DNA of 18,195 bases from an uncultured Rhodospirillales bacterium (GCA_913053795.1 CAJXGZ010000014.1:1-18195); one strand, 5' to 3'; shown: positions 1 to 7,406, counted from the stretch's first letter. The notes: generated by a model from the sequence alone, not told the origin. Translations and numbers: made by a program.

Positions 1-157
1 TTGCTTCATAACGTATTGATTTTATGCGCAGAGACAGATCTACACCCCTTTCTTTGTTTCTTTTTCAAGAGAAACTTAAGATTTAATCTGGCTGTATTAA
101 TACAGCAATGCATGTAGAACAGGAATTAAAGAGTATCAAATAAGTCAATAATTCAAT
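1..157. other. AT-rich flank beyond the tRNA-Pro 3' end, with a 16-bp palindrome
   Basis: No convincing gene is visible here. The stretch is much more AT-rich than the coding DNA to its right. It contains a perfect 16-bp palindrome, GCTGTATTAATACAGC, at 91-106, and a weak hairpin (GTTTCT at 56-61 against AGAAAC at 70-75). It lies immediately beyond the 3' end of the minus-strand tRNA. The palindrome could be an operator or part of a neighbouring gene's control region, but the window ends before this can be judged. Confidence 0.5.
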
Positions 158-234
158 TGGTCGGGGTGACAGGATTTGAACTTGCGACCTCTGCCTCCCG
201 AAGGCAGCGCTCTACCAGGCTGAGCTACACCCCG
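158..234 (-). tRNA. tRNA-Pro (anticodon CGG), CCA encoded
   Basis: The reverse complement folds as a complete 77-nt cloverleaf. The 7-bp acceptor stem CGGGGTG/CACCCCG is perfect, the D stem is GCTC/GAGC, and the anticodon stem CTGCC/GGCAG encloses the loop TTCGGGA, giving anticodon CGG, which reads proline codon CCG. The T loop is TTCAAAT. Discriminator A and CCA are encoded (158-161). The T stem is imperfect: GCAAG against CCTGT leaves one A-C mismatch and one G-U pair. The gene starts 13 nt after the ispB stop codon on the same strand, so it may share a transcript with ispB. Confidence 0.96.
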
Positions 235-247
235 ACGTAATCATTTG

Positions 248-1258
248 CTAGTGCGTTCTTTCTATAGAGAAACGGGCGAGTGAATGCAGGGCATCCAGAT
301 ATTGCGATGGCGGCAAAATGGCAAGGGCATCGACCGCTTTGCCAACTGCCTCGCGCGCGATGTTTGCAGTGTACGCAATGGCGTCCGTTGATTCAATCGC
401 CTCCTTGATGACATCAATATTATCAAGCCCGCCGTTTTCGATGGCTTCTCTGATCAGGGCTGACTGTTCCTTGTCACCGTTCCACATCGCATACAGTAAT
501 GGCAATGTGGGTTTACCTTCGGCCAGATCGTCGCCGACATTTTTGCCGATCTCGCCACTGGAATCGCTGTAATCCAGCACGTCGTCGATCAGCTGGAAGG
601 CGACGCCGAGGTTCATGCCGAAGGTCTCAAGGGCTTCCTTCTCCACATTCGGGCGGTCGGCGGCCACGGCGCCGATGGAGCAGGCGGCGGCGAACAGTTG
701 CGCCGTTTTGGAGCGGATGACGTCAAGGTACGCGGTCTCGCCGGTTTCGGTGTCGTTGGCGGTGATCAGCTGCATCACCTCGCCTTCGGCGATCAGAGCC
801 GAGGCTTTGGACAGGATGCCCAGCACCTCCAGCGAGCCGGTCTCCACCATCAATTCGAATGAGCGGCTGAACAGGAAGTCGCCGACCAGGACGCTGGCCT
901 TGTTGCCCCACACGGTGTTGGCCGAGGCCAGGCCCCGGCGCAAATCGCTTTCGTCGACCACGTCGTCGTGCAGCAAGGTCGCCGTATGGATGAACTCGAC
1001 GCAGGCGGCCAGCGCGATATGGCGCCGGCCCTCATAGCCGCACATGCGCGCGGCGGCCAGGGTCAACATGGGGCGCAGCCGCTTGCCGCCCGCCGCCACG
1101 ATGTGGCCGGCCAGTTGCGGGATCAAGGCGACAGGCGAGGCCATGCGCTGGATGATCAGTTCGTTGACCGCTTTCAGGTCATCCTTGACAAGCGCGCTGA
1201 GGGGATCAAGCCGCGGTTTCTTGCCGCGTTCCCCATCAAGACTGACGACGACTCCCAA
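248..1258 (-). CDS. ispB: Long-chain polyprenyl diphosphate synthase (octa/decaprenyl type)
   Basis: This trans-prenyltransferase condenses isopentenyl diphosphate onto an allylic diphosphate to build the ubiquinone side chain. From the TTG start at 1258 the protein has 336 residues, usual for the family. Visible motifs are GGKRLRP (about 57-63), the first Asp-rich motif DDVVD (98-102) and the second, DDVLD (225-229); these bind the Mg-diphosphates. An ATG at 1315 would add 19 residues, but no Shine-Dalgarno precedes it. The TTG has GAGGA nine bases upstream and opens directly into the GVVVSLD-like start that I recall from alphaproteobacterial homologues. The gene is divergent from the DUF2007-methyltransferase gene and followed by tRNA-Pro. 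Chain length (C40 or C50) cannot be read from the sequence. Confidence 0.95.
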   Translation of the reverse strand: MGVVVSLDGERGKKPRLDPLSALVKDDLKAVNELIIQRMASPVALIPQLAGHIVAAGGKRLRPMLTLAAARMCGYEGRRHIALAACVEFIHTATLLHDDVVDESDLRRGLASANTVWGNKASVLVGDFLFSRSFELMVETGSLEVLGILSKASALIAEGEVMQLITANDTETGETAYLDVIRSKTAQLFAAACSIGAVAADRPNVEKEALETFGMNLGVAFQLIDDVLDYSDSSGEIGKNVGDDLAEGKPTLPLLYAMWNGDKEQSALIREAIENGGLDNIDVIKEAIESTDAIAYTANIAREAVGKAVDALAILPPSQYLDALHSLARFSIERTH

Positions 1259-1267
1259 TTTAAAATA

Positions 1268-1272
1268 TCCTC
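1268..1272 (-). promoter_or_regulatory. Shine-Dalgarno site that decides the ispB start
   Basis: On the minus strand GAGGA lies nine bases before TTG (1258-1256). This supports TTG initiation of ispB rather than the ATG at 1315, which has no purine-rich site in front of it. Confidence 0.6.
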
Positions 1273-1406
1273 GGATTACTTGACGTTTACGTTCATTCAA
1301 AAGAGCATAGGCCAAAGAGCATAAGTAGGGAAACGGCCCCTGGTCAAGCGCAACGGCGCGGTAATGGAAATTGCCAGGGCGTCAATGAAGCAATGTAGAT
1401 CATGCG

Positions 1407-2414
1407 ATGATGGAGCTGACGCGGACCAACGATCCGGTATTGCTGTCCTGGCTGATGGTCCAGCTTGAGGCCGAGGGCATCGGCGCGGTGGTTTTCGACG
1501 CCCACACCAGCATCATGGAAGGCTCCATCGGCGCCATCCCGCGCCGGGTCATGGTCGTTGAGGAAGGCCTTGAACGCGCCCGGATTATACTCGCGGAAGC
1601 CGGGAATAGCGGCGCCGGGGTGGAGCCGGGGCTCTCCCCGGCGCTCTCCCCGGGGCTCTCCCCGGGGCTCTCCAATGACGCGCTTCTCGACGGGCGGGTC
1701 AAGCTGCTCCAGCCGGCCAAGGGGTACAGGGCGGCCATCGATCCGGTTCTTCTCGCCGCCGCCGTTGACGCCAAGGAGACCGATATGGTCCTCGACGCCG
1801 GGGCCGGAGCCGGAGCCGCCGCCTTGTGTCTGGCGGCGCGCGTTTGCGGCGTCCGGGTGCGGGGCGTCGAGATTGACGGCTTCCTTGCCGGCTTGGCGAT
1901 GCGCAACGCCGAAGCCAACGGCCGCGCCGGCCATGTGGACGTCATTCAAGGCGACATCCTGGACTCGCCCGGGCTGGACGCATTTGGGCTGGACATGCCC
2001 GGCGGCTTCGACCATGTCATGGCCAACCCGCCTTATTACAAAGCGGGCTCCGGCAATGTTTCTCCCGATCCCGCCAAGGCGGCGGCCACCTTCGAGGGCG
2101 CGGCGGCCTTAGGGGATTGGATCGATTTCTGCGTCAAAATGGTGCGCCCCAAGGGGGCGGTGACCCTCATTCACCATGCCGAGCGTCTGGACGAACTGCT
2201 GAGTCATATGCAGAGGCGCCTCGGTGAAATCGTCGTCTTCCCCCTGTGGCCGGGCCGCGCCGGCAGGCCGTCAAAAAGGGTTATCGTCAGGGGACTTAAA
2301 GGGGCGGCGGCGCCCATGCGCATGGCGAAAGGGCTTACGCTTCATGATGACGGCGGCGCCTTCACGCCCGAAGCGCAAGCGGTTTTGCGTGACGCCCAGG
2401 CGCTTATTCTGTAA
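1407..2414 (+). CDS. DUF2007 domain fused to a TrmN6-like (COG4123) methyltransferase
   Basis: The 335-residue product has two parts. Residues 1-68 match the DUF2007 family (LTRTNDPVLLSWL, then FDAHTS and EGSIGAIPRRVMV), a small domain called a putative signal-transducing protein. Residues 90-335 are a Rossmann SAM-dependent methyltransferase, with motif I VLDAGAGAGA (128-137), acidic GVEID (153-157) and the adenine-N6 motif NPPY (207-210). This resembles TrmN6/YfiC, which methylates A37 of tRNA1(Val). In alphaproteobacteria I know these as separate neighbouring genes. Here they are one frame, joined by a four-copy PGLS-type repeat (74-89). The gene is divergent from ispB. The start could also be the next ATG (1410). 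The substrate is inferred only. Confidence 0.88.
   Translation: MMELTRTNDPVLLSWLMVQLEAEGIGAVVFDAHTSIMEGSIGAIPRRVMVVEEGLERARIILAEAGNSGAGVEPGLSPALSPGLSPGLSNDALLDGRVKLLQPAKGYRAAIDPVLLAAAVDAKETDMVLDAGAGAGAAALCLAARVCGVRVRGVEIDGFLAGLAMRNAEANGRAGHVDVIQGDILDSPGLDAFGLDMPGGFDHVMANPPYYKAGSGNVSPDPAKAAATFEGAAALGDWIDFCVKMVRPKGAVTLIHHAERLDELLSHMQRRLGEIVVFPLWPGRAGRPSKRVIVRGLKGAAAPMRMAKGLTLHDDGGAFTPEAQAVLRDAQALIL
1626..1673 (+). repeat. 12-bp in-frame tandem repeat, four copies (PGLS linker)
   Basis: The unit CCGGGGCTCTCC occurs four times; copy two has GCG in place of GGG. It encodes PGLS-PALS-PGLS-PGLS exactly at the junction between the DUF2007 and methyltransferase domains. Confidence 0.95.
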
Positions 2415-2472
2415 TTTTCAACTCATTCCATAACGGTTGACCGCGACTCTTGCGGCCCTTAAAATTTCTTTC

Positions 2473-2715
2473 ATGCTAACAAAATTCGTCTTCACCATCT
2501 TCGCGGTCGTTGCCGTGTGGTACGTCTTCAAATGGGTCGCGCGCATGCAGGAGATGCGCAACCAGGAAGCCAAGGGCGGTTCCGGCGCCAAGAAGGCTAA
2601 TGGCCCGGTCAAGGACATCGAGGACATGGTCAAGTGCAAGGCCTGCGATTCTTTCGTCGCCGCTAACAACGCCGTTTCCTGCGGCCGCGACGATTGTCCG
2701 CTCCCAGGCCCGTAA
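2473..2715 (+). CDS. Small single-pass membrane protein with a C-terminal Cys cluster
   Basis: This is an 80-residue protein of unknown function. Residues 3-21 (TKFVFTIFAVVAVWYVFKW) form one hydrophobic membrane segment, followed by a charged, Gly/Ala/Lys-rich linker. The C-terminal segment has four cysteines in a VKCKAC...SCGRDDCPLPG arrangement that could bind zinc. The layout (N-terminal anchor, linker, terminal Cys cluster) resembles PP0621-type small proteins, but that match is from memory. An in-frame TTG at 2437 would add 12 residues. I prefer ATG 2473 because the membrane segment follows at once, although neither start has a clear Shine-Dalgarno. It starts 58 bp after the methyltransferase gene and could be co-transcribed. 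Confidence 0.75.
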   Translation: MLTKFVFTIFAVVAVWYVFKWVARMQEMRNQEAKGGSGAKKANGPVKDIEDMVKCKACDSFVAANNAVSCGRDDCPLPGP

Positions 2716-2744
2716 CCAGAGTAGACTCTAAAATTGAGAACAAA

Positions 2745-2774
2745 TTGAATTTACCCTCGCATAAGCGTTATGCT
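2745..2774 (+). promoter_or_regulatory. Possible sigma-70-type promoter with overlapping inverted repeat
   Basis: TTGAAT (2745-2750) and TATGCT (2769-2774) are separated by 18 bp and lie 33 bp before the gene at 2807. A perfect inverted repeat GCATAA-GCG-TTATGC (2759-2773) overlaps the -10 element, so it could be an operator. Both calls rest on pattern only. Confidence 0.35.
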
Positions 2775-2806
2775 GGCGCGAAAGGATTCAATTCTGGAGA
2801 ACCGAG

Positions 2807-3142
2807 ATGACCGGAGGCCCTTCGCAAGATTTTCTGAAGCACCTGGAGAAATCCGGGTTTTTTCAACAAATCAAGGATTTGGAAGCCAATCTCAAGGCCA
2901 TCTCCACGGACTTGAAATCCCTTGGCGAGACGGCGACCCAGCGTCTTGAGGAAACCGAAAGCCTGGCCGCCCACGTACTCGCAATCGAATCGATCCTGGC
3001 GGTTTTGATAAAAAACAATCCCATTGACGATGATGAGCTCAAGGCGGCCATAAAGGAGAAAACCGCCAGTCTCTCCAAAGGCGTGGAAAGCGGCTCCGCC
3101 GTCCAAAACATCGCTGAATATATCTCCACGGGAAAAAGATAA
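2807..3142 (+). CDS. Conserved-looking small helical protein, function unknown
   Basis: I do not recognise this 111-residue protein. It is soluble, charged and almost entirely helix-forming. Residues 15-60 (FFQQIKDLEANLKAISTDL onward) have heptad-like hydrophobic spacing and are probably a coiled coil. Residues 55-70 (HVLAIESILAVLIKNN) form an amphipathic or weakly hydrophobic helix, and the rest is Lys/Glu-rich. There are no cysteines, signal peptide or catalytic motifs. The start is supported by TCTGGAGAA about ten bases before ATG. It stands alone between the small membrane protein and the peroxiredoxin, with its own likely promoter and an AT-rich hairpin at its stop codon. The codon pattern and good ribosome site suggest a real gene. 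Confidence 0.78.
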   Translation: MTGGPSQDFLKHLEKSGFFQQIKDLEANLKAISTDLKSLGETATQRLEETESLAAHVLAIESILAVLIKNNPIDDDELKAAIKEKTASLSKGVESGSAVQNIAEYISTGKR

Positions 3143-3154
3143 AAAAAATCTTTT
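3134..3154 (+). terminator. Weak AT-rich hairpin at the stop codon of the 2807-3142 gene
   Basis: AAAAGAT (3134-3140) pairs with ATCTTTT (3148-3154) across an A7 loop, with the TAA stop at 3140-3142. The stem is short and almost without GC, so it may be a poor terminator or chance. Confidence 0.25.
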
Positions 3155-3173
3155 CATACCCCCTTGAAATTTG

Positions 3174-3190
3174 TTTAGAGTAATTCTAAT
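3174..3190. promoter_or_regulatory. Fur-superfamily (Irr/PerR-like) inverted repeat upstream of peroxiredoxin
   Basis: TTTAGAG-TAA-TTCTAAT matches 12 of the 14 specified bases of the alphaproteobacterial iron control element TTTAGAA-N3-TTCTAAA bound by Irr. It also resembles PerR boxes. It sits 64 bp before the peroxiredoxin ATG, just after a possible -35 (TTGAAA, 3164-3169). Further down the leader a short hairpin CGGTG...CACCG (3200-3218) can form. The identity of the regulator is inference. Confidence 0.4.
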
Positions 3191-3254
3191 TAATATGAAC
3201 GGTGGGCTCAGCGCACCGGAATTGTCATAACATTTTTTTTAATAGAGGTTTTTC

Positions 3255-3758
3255 ATGAAACAAGCTGGCGATAAAGTTCCTGAAACGACGTTCCACACCC
3301 GCTCCGAAGGCGATTGGCTCGACGTCACCACATCTGACATTTTTGACGGTAAGACGGTTGTCGTGTTCGCCCTTCCCGGCGCTTTCACGCCGACCTGTTC
3401 GTCGACGCATGTTCCGGGCTACAAGGCCATGTCCAAGCATATCAAGGCCGAGGGCGTGGATGACATCTATTGCCTGTCCGTCAACGACTCCTTTGTTATG
3501 AACGCTTGGGGCAAGGACCAAGGCGTCACCGACGAAATCAAGTTGATCCCCGACGGCAACGGCGAATTCTCCAAGGGCATGGGTTTCCTGGTCGGCAAAT
3601 CGGCCATCGGTTTCGGCGACCGCTCCTGGCGCTACTCCATGCTGGTGGCGGACGGCGTCATTGAGAAAATGTTTGTTGAAGACATGGATGCGCCCGGCGA
3701 TCCCTTTGAAGTCAGCGACGCCGGGAACATGCTTGAACATCTCAAGTCCCGCGGCTAA
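3255..3758 (+). CDS. Peroxiredoxin, Prx5/PrxII (AhpC-TSA/redoxin) type
   Basis: This 167-residue cytosolic thiol peroxidase would reduce H2O2 and organic hydroperoxides. The peroxidatic cysteine is C48 in PGAFTPTC (41-48), the signature of the Prx5 group. C73 (DDIYCLSVND) lies 25 residues further on, the same spacing as the two cysteines of plant PrxII enzymes, so an intramolecular disulfide mechanism is plausible. The active-site Arg is probably in DRSWRYSML. Length is typical of the stand-alone form, with no fused glutaredoxin domain. AGAGG lies seven bases before ATG. The gene appears to be transcribed alone from a promoter containing the Fur/Irr-like box, consistent with peroxide- or iron-responsive control. 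Confidence 0.95.
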   Translation: MKQAGDKVPETTFHTRSEGDWLDVTTSDIFDGKTVVVFALPGAFTPTCSSTHVPGYKAMSKHIKAEGVDDIYCLSVNDSFVMNAWGKDQGVTDEIKLIPDGNGEFSKGMGFLVGKSAIGFGDRSWRYSMLVADGVIEKMFVEDMDAPGDPFEVSDAGNMLEHLKSRG

Positions 3759-3791
3759 GCCCCGGGCGGCGGCGATTTTTCGACGTTTGAC

Positions 3792-4511
3792 ATGACTGGC
3801 GCGAACACCCTCGTCGATCTCAGGGTGGCGCGGCTTATGTGTTCGCGCCTTTGTCATGACTTGGCCGGCCCCGCCGGCGCCGTCAACGCCGGGCTGGAAG
3901 TCTTGGCGGAAACCGAAGGCGGCGACAAGGAAGCCTCGGCCCTTGTCGCCGACAGCGCCGCCGAGATCGCCAATCGCCTGGCTTTTTACCGCGTCGCCTT
4001 CGGCGCCGGGAACGGGGAAACCGCCGCCCAGGCCCGCGCCTTGGCCATCGGGTTTTTGGAAAATGACCGCGTCAGTCTTGACTGGCCCGGGGATGCGTCC
4101 TTGAATGTCAGGCTGGCGGCGGGCGGCGCCAAGCTTATTCTCAATATAATCCTGCTGGGGGCGGACTCACTGCCCCGGGGCGGCGCCGTCAACGTCCGTC
4201 TTGCCGAAATTCCCGAGGGGACCGGGGTGGCGGTCACCGCCGCCGGCTCCGGCGCCCGCCTCAGGGACGACATTCGAGCGGCTATGAATGAAGCCGGGCA
4301 TGAAGCCGGGACGCCGAACGTTTCCATCGACGCTCTCACCGTGCGCAACGTCCACGGCTATTTGGCGGCGCTGTTGGCGAAAAGCTTCGGCGGCGCCATC
4401 GAGGTCTTGGAAAATCAAAAAGATAAAGTGCGACTCGCCGCGCTTATTCCGCCTGTTATTCCGCCTGTTATTCCGCCTGTTATTCCGCCTGTTATTCCGC
4501 CTGTGACATGA
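3792..4511 (+). CDS. chpT: Histidine phosphotransferase ChpT
   Basis: ChpT passes phosphate from the hybrid kinase CckA to the response regulators CtrA and CpdR in alphaproteobacteria. The 239-residue protein has the family signature RLCHDLAGPAGAVNAGLE near its N terminus; H22 is the expected phosphorylated histidine in the dimerising helical hairpin. The rest is a degenerate HATPase-like fold (about 80-225) that does not bind ATP in this family. The body ends at LAALIPP, where homologues usually stop. The frame then continues through five 12-bp repeats coding IPPV units, making an unusual Pro/Ile/Val tail. No clear Shine-Dalgarno is seen. It lies 153 bp upstream of cheA, linking the CtrA relay with the chemotaxis block. 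Confidence 0.9.
   Translation: MTGANTLVDLRVARLMCSRLCHDLAGPAGAVNAGLEVLAETEGGDKEASALVADSAAEIANRLAFYRVAFGAGNGETAAQARALAIGFLENDRVSLDWPGDASLNVRLAAGGAKLILNIILLGADSLPRGGAVNVRLAEIPEGTGVAVTAAGSGARLRDDIRAAMNEAGHEAGTPNVSIDALTVRNVHGYLAALLAKSFGGAIEVLENQKDKVRLAALIPPVIPPVIPPVIPPVIPPVT
4444..4503 (+). repeat. 12-bp perfect tandem repeat, five copies, at the 3' end of chpT
   Basis: Five identical copies of TTATTCCGCCTG encode repeated IPPV and run up to the codon before the TGA stop of chpT. Perfect identity suggests recent expansion by slippage. Confidence 0.97.
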
Positions 4512-4664
4512 TTTTTTGAAGGCTTCTGTCCTTTCCCCGTATTTTGTGTTAATTATTGCCGAGTCGTGGAGTTATTTTTTAAGTTGTTTTTTCTCCAGGA
4601 CGCATTACTTGGATGATATGGGCGTATTTCCCGTCCGCGCTGGGTCCGTTGGAGGAAATAATTA

Positions 4665-7406
4665 ATGGATGACCTGTTAAACGAATTCCTAACGGAAACC
4701 ACGGAAAATCTCGCCGTTATCGATGTCGAGCTTGTCAAGTTCGAGAAGAATCCAAACGATAACGAAATTCTCTCCAATATTTTTCGCTTGGTGCACACCA
4801 TCAAGGGCACCTGCGGGTTCTTGGGCCTGCCGCGTCTTGAGAAAGTCGCCCATGCGGGAGAGGATGTGCTTGGACTGTTTCGGGACGGCAAGCTGGAGGT
4901 TACGCCGGAGGCTGTGACCACCATCCTCAAATGCATCGATAGGATCAGGGACCTTCTGGGCGAGCTTGAGGAAACCAGCGAGGAGCCCGAGGGCGACGAC
5001 GGCGAACTGATCAACGAATTGCGCTCCTATCTCAATATCGATGAGCCGCCCGCCGCGGCGCCCGCGCCTCAAGAGGCCGCATCTGGCGCATCCACCGATA
5101 CGGGCGTCCCGGTTGGCGAGTCAGGCGCGCCTGTGGCGGCGGAATTGCTTGCCGAGGTCGAGGCCGCTCAGGCCGCCGGCGTCAAGGCGGCGGTCGAAAG
5201 GGAAATCGCTACCGAGAACGCCGCTGAAGACGCCGCCCCAGCGGAGGCCCCAGTGGAGGCCCCAGTGGAGGCAAAGGTTCCCGCCGCGCCGAAGAAGGCC
5301 GCGCCCGCCGTCAAAAAAAAGGGCGAAGTCAAGGAATCCGCCATCGCCGCCCAGTCCATCCGCGTCAATGTGGATTTGCTTGAAAACCTGATGACCCTGG
5401 TCAGCGAGCTGGTGCTGACCCGCAACCAGCTCCTGCAGATGGTGCGCGGCCATGACGACAGTGAATTCCACGTTCCCCTTCAGCGTCTAAGCCACATCAC
5501 CAGCGACCTTCAGGAAGGGGTGATGAAAACGCGCATGCAGCCCATCGGCAACGCCTGGGCCAAGCTGCCGCGCATCGTCCGCGACCTCTCCGTTGAAACC
5601 GGCAAGAAAATCGACCTTCAGATGATCGGCCAGGAAACCGAATTGGACCGCCAGGTCCTGGAGTTGATCAAGGACCCCTTGACCCACATGGTGCGCAATT
5701 CCGCCGACCATGGGCTGGAGACGCCCGATGAGCGCCAGCAGGCGGACAAGCCGGAAGTCGGCAAAATCGTTCTTGAGGCTTTCCACGAGGGCGGCCACAT
5801 CATCATCCGGATCGCCGATGACGGCCGCGGCCTCAACATGGAAAAGATCAGGAATAAGGTTATCGCCAACGGCATGGTCAGCGAAACCGATCTGGCTGCA
5901 ATGACGGACGAGCAAATCCAGCAGTTTATCCTCAAGCCGGGCTTTTCCACCGCCGAGAAAGTCACCAGCGTTTCCGGCCGCGGCGTCGGCATGGACGTTG
6001 TCAGGACGAACATCGAAAAAATCGGCGGCACCATCGAATTCAAATCGGTGGAGGGACGGGGGTCCACCTTCACCATCAAGATTCCGTTGACCCTGGCCAT
6101 CGTCTCGGCGCTGGTCGTCGAATGCAGCAACGAGCGTTTCGCCATTCCGCAGATCAGCGTTCTGGAGTTGGTGCGCGCTTCCGCTCATTCCGACAACGCC
6201 GTTGAAATGATCAATGAATCGCCTGTGTTGCGCTTGCGCAACCGCTTGCTGCCTCTGGTGTCGCTGCATGACCTCCTGAAGCTGGGCGAAAAGAAGGAAG
6301 AGCAAGAGGAAGAGCTTTTCATCGTCGTCGCCCAGGTGGGCAGTTACACCTTCGGCATCATCGTCGACAGGGTGTTCGACACCGAGGAAATCGTGGTCAA
6401 GCCGGTTTCGCCTATCCTCAGGGACATCAGCTTCTATTCGGGCAACACCATCCTCGGCGACGGCAGCGTCATCATGATCCTCGATCCCAACGGCATCGCC
6501 GCCGCCACCGGCCTCAGCGCCGGCGCGGCGGAAACGTCTTCCAAGGAAACCGCCGCCATCGAGCACGGCGAAGAGAAAACCTCCATGCTCATCTTCCGCG
6601 CCGGAGGCGCCGAGTTGAGAGCCGTTCCATTGGCCTTGGTCGCGCGGCTCGAGGAAATCGACATGTCGACCACTGAACTTTCCCACGGTCAGGTCGTGGT
6701 CCAATACCGTGGTCACCTGATGCCGCTGGTGCCCTTCGCTTCGGAGCACCAATGGAAAACGGAAGGCCGCCAACCTATCCTGGTTTTCACGGAGACCGAG
6801 CACTCCATGGGATTGGTGGTGGATGAGATCGTCGACATCGTCGAAGAGCGTCTCAACATTGAGCTGTCCGCTGATCAAGACGGCATCATCGGCAGCGCCG
6901 TCCTCGACGGCAAGGCCACGGACGTCATTGACGCCGGCCACTTCCTGACCCAGGCGTTCTCCGATTGGTTCGGTTCCGACGGGCGGAGCGCCAACGCCGA
7001 GGCCGCCGACCTTGGCAAGCGCGTGCTGTTGGTGGACGACAGCCCGTTCTTCCGCAACCTCCTGGCGCCGCTTTTGTCGATGGCGGGATATACGGTCACC
7101 ACGGTTGAAGGCGCCAAGCGGGCCCTTGAGTTCCTTGAGGACGGCGCCGTTTTCGACGTCATCATAAGCGACATTGAAATGCCGGAAATGGATGGCTTCG
7201 AATTCGCCGAGACCGTGCGCGAAGACGCCAGATGGCGGGACATCCCCATGGTCGCGCTTTCCTCGCACGCCACCGAGAAGGATTTCGAGCGGGGCCGCGA
7301 AGCCGGATATAACGATTACGTGGCCAAGTTCGACCGCGAGGCGCTGGTCAGCACCCTCGCCGACACCGTCGCCGCGGCGACGAGAAAAGACGACACGGCC
7401 CTTTGA
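4665..7406 (+). CDS. cheA: Chemotaxis histidine kinase CheA with extra CheW-like and receiver domains
   Basis: This is the central autokinase of a chemotaxis array, 913 residues. Order: Hpt domain (1-105) with phospho-His H44 in VHTIKGTCG; Ala/Pro/Glu-rich linker (about 125-228) with a 12-bp repeat and no recognisable P2; dimerisation helices (from S231, VNVDLLENLM); HATPase (about 300-475) with N box around N345/D348/H349, DDGRGL at D385 and GRGVGMDVV; first CheW-like domain (about 480-615); a second, divergent CheW-like domain (about 640-775); and a receiver (787-905) with D791/D792, phospho-acceptor D836, S866 and K888. GGAGG stands eight bases before ATG. All catalytic motifs look intact. 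The second CheW-like domain may replace the stand-alone cheW not found downstream. Confidence 0.97.
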   Translation: MDDLLNEFLTETTENLAVIDVELVKFEKNPNDNEILSNIFRLVHTIKGTCGFLGLPRLEKVAHAGEDVLGLFRDGKLEVTPEAVTTILKCIDRIRDLLGELEETSEEPEGDDGELINELRSYLNIDEPPAAAPAPQEAASGASTDTGVPVGESGAPVAAELLAEVEAAQAAGVKAAVEREIATENAAEDAAPAEAPVEAPVEAKVPAAPKKAAPAVKKKGEVKESAIAAQSIRVNVDLLENLMTLVSELVLTRNQLLQMVRGHDDSEFHVPLQRLSHITSDLQEGVMKTRMQPIGNAWAKLPRIVRDLSVETGKKIDLQMIGQETELDRQVLELIKDPLTHMVRNSADHGLETPDERQQADKPEVGKIVLEAFHEGGHIIIRIADDGRGLNMEKIRNKVIANGMVSETDLAAMTDEQIQQFILKPGFSTAEKVTSVSGRGVGMDVVRTNIEKIGGTIEFKSVEGRGSTFTIKIPLTLAIVSALVVECSNERFAIPQISVLELVRASAHSDNAVEMINESPVLRLRNRLLPLVSLHDLLKLGEKKEEQEEELFIVVAQVGSYTFGIIVDRVFDTEEIVVKPVSPILRDISFYSGNTILGDGSVIMILDPNGIAAATGLSAGAAETSSKETAAIEHGEEKTSMLIFRAGGAELRAVPLALVARLEEIDMSTTELSHGQVVVQYRGHLMPLVPFASEHQWKTEGRQPILVFTETEHSMGLVVDEIVDIVEERLNIELSADQDGIIGSAVLDGKATDVIDAGHFLTQAFSDWFGSDGRSANAEAADLGKRVLLVDDSPFFRNLLAPLLSMAGYTVTTVEGAKRALEFLEDGAVFDVIISDIEMPEMDGFEFAETVREDARWRDIPMVALSSHATEKDFERGREAGYNDYVAKFDREALVSTLADTVAAATRKDDTAL
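5235..5270 (+). repeat. 12-bp in-frame tandem repeat, three copies, in the cheA linker
   Basis: GCCCCAGTGGAG occurs three times (first copy with C for T), encoding APAE-APVE-APVE at residues 191-202, inside the flexible linker between the Hpt and dimerisation domains. Confidence 0.9.

Noticed and set aside
4444..4503. CRISPR-like repeat array
   Set aside because: The 12-bp units are contiguous without spacers and in frame with chpT, so this is a coding microsatellite.
4545..4560. CtrA box (TTAA-N7-TTAA) upstream of cheA
   Set aside because: Only one TTAA half-site is present; the second half is missing at the required spacing.
5487..7268. 593-codon open frame on the minus strand opposite cheA
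   Set aside because: It is the antisense shadow of a GC-rich gene, rich in His/Asp/Gly/Val with no domain pattern; the plus-strand CheA explains the region fully.
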